Origin: DASUAS01 sp036502765
GTDB taxonomy: Bacteria; Actinomycetota; Acidimicrobiia; IMCC26256; DASPTH01
Reading direction: 5' to 3'
DNA: 8,112 nt
Assembly (NCBI GenBank): GCA_036502765.1
Contig: DASXXX010000188.1
Location: 1-8,112, forward strand
A model generated the notes under the pieces. The model was not told where the DNA came from, did no database searches, and saw nothing but the letters and a program-made list of their open reading frames with translations. Position 1 is the first letter of the stretch, and every line of letters starts with the position of its first letter. A program made the translations under genes and the position numbers. Shown here piece by piece: positions 5,932 to 8,112 of the stretch.

Positions 5932-6333
5932 ATGGCCACCATCGACGACGTCGAGCAGATCATCGCCGGCCTGCCCGAGGTCACCGAGGGCGCGCGCTTC
6001 GGTCACCGCACCTGGTTCGTCAACGGCAAGTCGTTCGCGTGGGAGCGGCCCTACAGCAAGGCCGATCTCAAGCGCTTCGGCAACGAGACACCACCCGACG
6101 GCACGATCCTCGCGGTCAACGTCGACGATCTCGAGGAGAAGGAAGCGGTGCTCGGCGCGGGCAGGCGCGGCATCTTCACCATCGAGCACTTCGACAACTA
6201 CCCCGCGGTGCTGATCCAGCTGAAGACGGTCGGCAAGCGCGTGCTGCGCGACGCGATCGTCGATGGCTGGCTGGCGTCCGCACCGGCGGCGCTGGCCGAC
6301 GAGTTCGTGGCCTCCGGGGGCCTGCGCTCGTGA
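5932..6333 (+). CDS. MmcQ/YjbR family protein
   Basis: This 133-residue protein has the MmcQ/YjbR pattern: an N-terminal helix (TIDDVEQIIAGLPEVTEGARFG), then HRTWFVNGKSFAWERP, ILAVNVDD, a strand near GIFTIEHFDNYPAVLIQLKTV, and the C-terminal helix pair with WLASAPAALADEF. The fold is CyaY-like and is often proposed to bind nucleic acid, but no biochemical role is established. The ATG at 5932 comes 4 bp after the cupin stop, with GAGG only 2 nt away, so translation probably continues from the upstream gene. The frame stays open far upstream, but that region overlaps the cupin gene and is arginine/threonine-rich shadow sequence. The stop overlaps the next gene's start as GTGA. Confidence 0.88.
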   Translation: MATIDDVEQIIAGLPEVTEGARFGHRTWFVNGKSFAWERPYSKADLKRFGNETPPDGTILAVNVDDLEEKEAVLGAGRRGIFTIEHFDNYPAVLIQLKTVGKRVLRDAIVDGWLASAPAALADEFVASGGLRS

Positions 6334-7181
6334 CCTCACACGGCAGCGTCGACACCGGCGGCTTCAGTGATCCGGGCAACTGCCACCGCATCGCGATGGC
6401 GGTGCACGACTTCGACGGCGCGCTCGCGCAGTGGCGAACCGTGTTCGGCGCCGGGGTGATGGTCGACGCCGTCCACGACGACCTCGACGGCAGCGACATG
6501 GGGATCGTGTGGATGGGTGACGTGCCGTTCCTCGCCCTCGCCGCCGGCGACCCCGACGGTCTCGTCGGCCGGTGGCTCGCCAAGCACGGTCCCGGCGTGC
6601 AGTCGTTGGCGTGGGAGGTGCCCGACATGTGGGCAGCGCAGAACCACCTCGTGCAGGCCGGCATCGGGATCACCGGAGTGCACATCGAGGGCCGCCACTT
6701 CTTCATGCACCCGCGCGACACCTTCGGCCTCATGCTCGAGCTCACCGACGATCGTCTGCCCGGCGATCCGCGCGACGGGCGCTCGCCCGCGGGCGGCGGC
6801 GACGGCCTGGTGCAGGTCGCACGCGTCGAGCACGTCACCGGTGTCGTCGTCGACCTCGAGCCGGTGGCCGCACTGCTGAACCGGGTGTTCGGTGCCGAGC
6901 CGAACGCGGTCCCCGCCGACGGACCGGAAGCAATCGCCGACTTCGCCATCGGTGACCTCACCCTGCGCCTGATCGCGCCCGTCGACCCGAGCAGCGAATG
7001 GCACGAGGCGATCGCGAACGGGTGGGGCACGCTGCACTCGGTCGCGCTCGCGGTCGACCTCGACGCCGCTCCCGCTGCGCTCGCCACCGCCGGCATCGAC
7101 ATCGTCCGTGAGGACGCCGAAACCCTCTGGCTCGATCCCGCCGACACCTTCGGCCTGCGCCTCCAACTGGTCGACGCCTGA
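6330..7181 (+). CDS. Two-domain VOC (glyoxalase/bleomycin-resistance/dioxygenase fold) protein
   Basis: This 283-residue protein is a tandem duplication of the vicinal oxygen chelate module. Domain 1 (about 15-140) runs from NCHRIAMAVHDFDGALAQW to DTFGLMLELTDD. Domain 2 (about 160-283) runs from RVEHVTGVVVDLEPVAALL to DTFGLRLQLVDA. The repeated DTFGL endings show the internal duplication. Candidate metal ligands are His19 and Glu137 in domain 1, with Gln91-Ser92 where a His is common, and His168 and His236 in domain 2, with Gln279 where Glu is usual. At least one site may therefore be altered. VOC enzymes include glyoxalases, methylmalonyl-CoA epimerases and extradiol dioxygenases; the exact reaction cannot be told here. 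The GTG at 6330 overlaps the YjbR stop (GTGA), and the longer upstream frame is shadow sequence. It is probably translationally coupled. Confidence 0.87.
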   Translation: MTSHGSVDTGGFSDPGNCHRIAMAVHDFDGALAQWRTVFGAGVMVDAVHDDLDGSDMGIVWMGDVPFLALAAGDPDGLVGRWLAKHGPGVQSLAWEVPDMWAAQNHLVQAGIGITGVHIEGRHFFMHPRDTFGLMLELTDDRLPGDPRDGRSPAGGGDGLVQVARVEHVTGVVVDLEPVAALLNRVFGAEPNAVPADGPEAIADFAIGDLTLRLIAPVDPSSEWHEAIANGWGTLHSVALAVDLDAAPAALATAGIDIVREDAETLWLDPADTFGLRLQLVDA

Positions 7182-7182
7182 C

Positions 7183-7202
7183 CGGCGCACCACAATGCGC
7201 CG
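7183..7202 (+). other. Hairpin directly before the LLM oxidoreductase start
   Basis: CGGCGCA at 7183-7189 pairs perfectly with TGCGCCG at 7196-7202 around a 6-nt loop (CCACAA). The 3' arm touches the ATG at 7203. It fills almost the whole 21-bp gap after the VOC gene, where no Shine-Dalgarno is visible. It could restrict ribosome access, mark an RNA processing point or be a weak terminator. The pairing is certain; the role is inferred. Confidence 0.4.
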
Positions 7203-8112
7203 ATGAAGCACTGGACGACCTACCCGCTCATCGCGCACCCCTACAACCCGGAGTTCGTCTCCGGTGAGGGCCTCGCCCGCTTCGCCCGCGCCGCCGAGGC
7301 CGCCGGGTTCGACGGCATCGCCTTCACCGACCACCCGGCGCCGTCGGACAAGTGGCTCAACGCCGGCGGACACGACGCGCTCGACCCCTTCGCCGCGCTC
7401 CCCTACGTCGCCGCGGTCACCGAGCGGATCCGTCTCATCCCCAACATCGTCGTGCTGCCCTACCGCAACCCGTTCCACGTGGCGAAGTCGGCCGCGACCA
7501 TCGACGTGCTCTCCGGCGGCCGCTTCACCCTCTCGGTGGCGACGGGCTACCTGCGCAGCGAGTACCGCGCCCTCGGCGTCGACTTCGAGCAGCGCAACGA
7601 GTTGTTCGACGAGGCACTCGAAGCGATCCGCGGCGTGTGGAGCAGCGACCAGTACAGCTTCGACGGCTCGGGCTACACCGCGAAGGAGATCAGCGTGAAC
7701 CCGAAGCCGGGTCACGTGCCGATCTGGATCGGCGGCAACAGCGCGTTGACCCGTCGTCGGGTCGCGCAGTACGGCGACGGCTGGAACCCGTTCCCCGCGC
7801 CCGCGTGGCTGGCGAAGACGTCGCGCACCATCCCGCTCGAAGGTCTCGACGACCTCGCCCCGATGCTCGACCACCTCCGCAAGCACACCGAGCAGGCCGG
7901 ACGCGATCCGGCATCGATCGACGTTGCGTTCACCACCGGACAGCCGGGTCCGGGGGACGACGGCTACACCACCGCCGCGCACCTCGACGGGCTCGAGGCC
8001 ATGGCCGCGCTGGGCGTCACCTGGAACAGCGTCGGCACGCCCGGCGACAGCCTCGACCACGCGATCGAGGCCCTCGAGCAGTACGGCGCCGAGGTCATCT
8101 CGCAGTACACCG
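7203..8112 (+). CDS. LLM-class (luciferase-like, probably F420-dependent) oxidoreductase, 3' end outside window
   Basis: The frame opens at ATG 7203 and stays open to the window end, giving 303 residues of a protein usually a little over 300 long, so only a short tail is missing. It has the luciferase-like TIM-barrel pattern: AEAAGFDGIAFTDHPAPS, LDPFAALPYVAAVTERIRL with PNIVVLPYRNP after it, VAKSAATIDVLSGGRFTLSV, then GYLRSEYRALGVDFEQR, PKPGHVPIWIGGNS and RRVAQYGDGWNP. These are the usual landmarks of the F420- or FMN-dependent LLM family, which reduces or oxygenates diverse substrates. The actinobacterial setting and the TDHPAP and GGNS stretches favour F420, but the sequence alone does not exclude FMN. 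It is the last visible gene of the plus-strand cluster, 21 bp after the VOC gene. There is no ribosome site, and a hairpin lies directly before the start. Confidence 0.9.
   Translation, partial: MKHWTTYPLIAHPYNPEFVSGEGLARFARAAEAAGFDGIAFTDHPAPSDKWLNAGGHDALDPFAALPYVAAVTERIRLIPNIVVLPYRNPFHVAKSAATIDVLSGGRFTLSVATGYLRSEYRALGVDFEQRNELFDEALEAIRGVWSSDQYSFDGSGYTAKEISVNPKPGHVPIWIGGNSALTRRRVAQYGDGWNPFPAPAWLAKTSRTIPLEGLDDLAPMLDHLRKHTEQAGRDPASIDVAFTTGQPGPGDDGYTTAAHLDGLEAMAALGVTWNSVGTPGDSLDHAIEALEQYGAEVISQYT

Noticed and set aside
4500..5984. Upstream extension of the zinc-finger frame on the minus strand
   Set aside because: The open frame runs on to 5984, but this part is antisense to the membrane-protein, SRPBCC and cupin genes and its product is His/Arg/Val-rich without domain features. 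Only 4143-4499 is the gene.
6336..8060. Minus-strand open frame of 574 codons
   Set aside because: It is antisense to the VOC and LLM genes, both of which have strong family signatures. The product is a compositional shadow.
1..8112. CRISPR array, tRNA, insertion sequence, phage or defence genes
   Set aside because: No spaced direct repeats, tRNA-like cloverleaf, terminal inverted repeats with transposase, or recognisable defence domains were seen on either strand.

Overview
The window is uniformly GC-rich (roughly two-thirds or more G+C) and densely coding, with strong G/C bias at third codon positions. Together with an F420-type luciferase-like oxidoreductase, a stand-alone LigD-type polymerase and actinobacterial-style short SRPBCC, VOC and YjbR genes, this points to a high-GC actinobacterium. 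An Acidimicrobiia (Ilumatobacter-like) origin is my guess, not something the sequence proves. No rRNA, tRNA, CRISPR array, transposase, integrase or phage gene is visible. Base composition shows no obvious island, so this looks like ordinary chromosome.

Layout. (1) Positions 1-897, plus strand: the C-terminal part of an ion-channel protein, with the last membrane helix followed by an RCK/TrkA module. (2) Positions 916-967: a strong 16-bp hairpin between two convergent genes, probably a two-way terminator. (3) Positions 972-4499, minus strand, read right to left: a DksA/TraR-type C4 zinc-finger protein, a LigD-type primase-polymerase overlapping it by ATGA, a COQ4-like protein with the complete HDxxHx11E metal motif 9 bp further on, then an ABM-domain monooxygenase and a 2,4-dienoyl-CoA reductase-like SDR. 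The first three form a tight unit. The last two, after a 70-bp gap, may be a second unit. (4) Positions 4500-4553: a short divergent promoter region. (5) Positions 4554-8112, plus strand: a small single-pass membrane protein, an SRPBCC protein, a cysteine-dioxygenase-like cupin, a MmcQ/YjbR protein, a two-domain VOC protein and a luciferase-like monooxygenase cut by the window end. Gaps are -4 to 21 bp, so this looks like one operon.

How the genes may work together. The minus-strand group pairs a possible transcription modulator (DksA/TraR) with a repair-type polymerase, but no Ku or DNA ligase is in view. The COQ4-like protein is unexpected because Actinobacteria normally use menaquinone, not ubiquinone. 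The SDR and ABM pair fits lipid or small-molecule oxidation. The plus-strand group collects small enzymes typical of uncharacterised oxidative metabolism (cupin, VOC, LLM), but no specific pathway can be named from sequence alone. I found no clear new defence or mobile system. The most unusual items are the COQ4-like gene and its operon partners, the channel fragment without a visible selectivity filter, and the long terminator-like palindrome.
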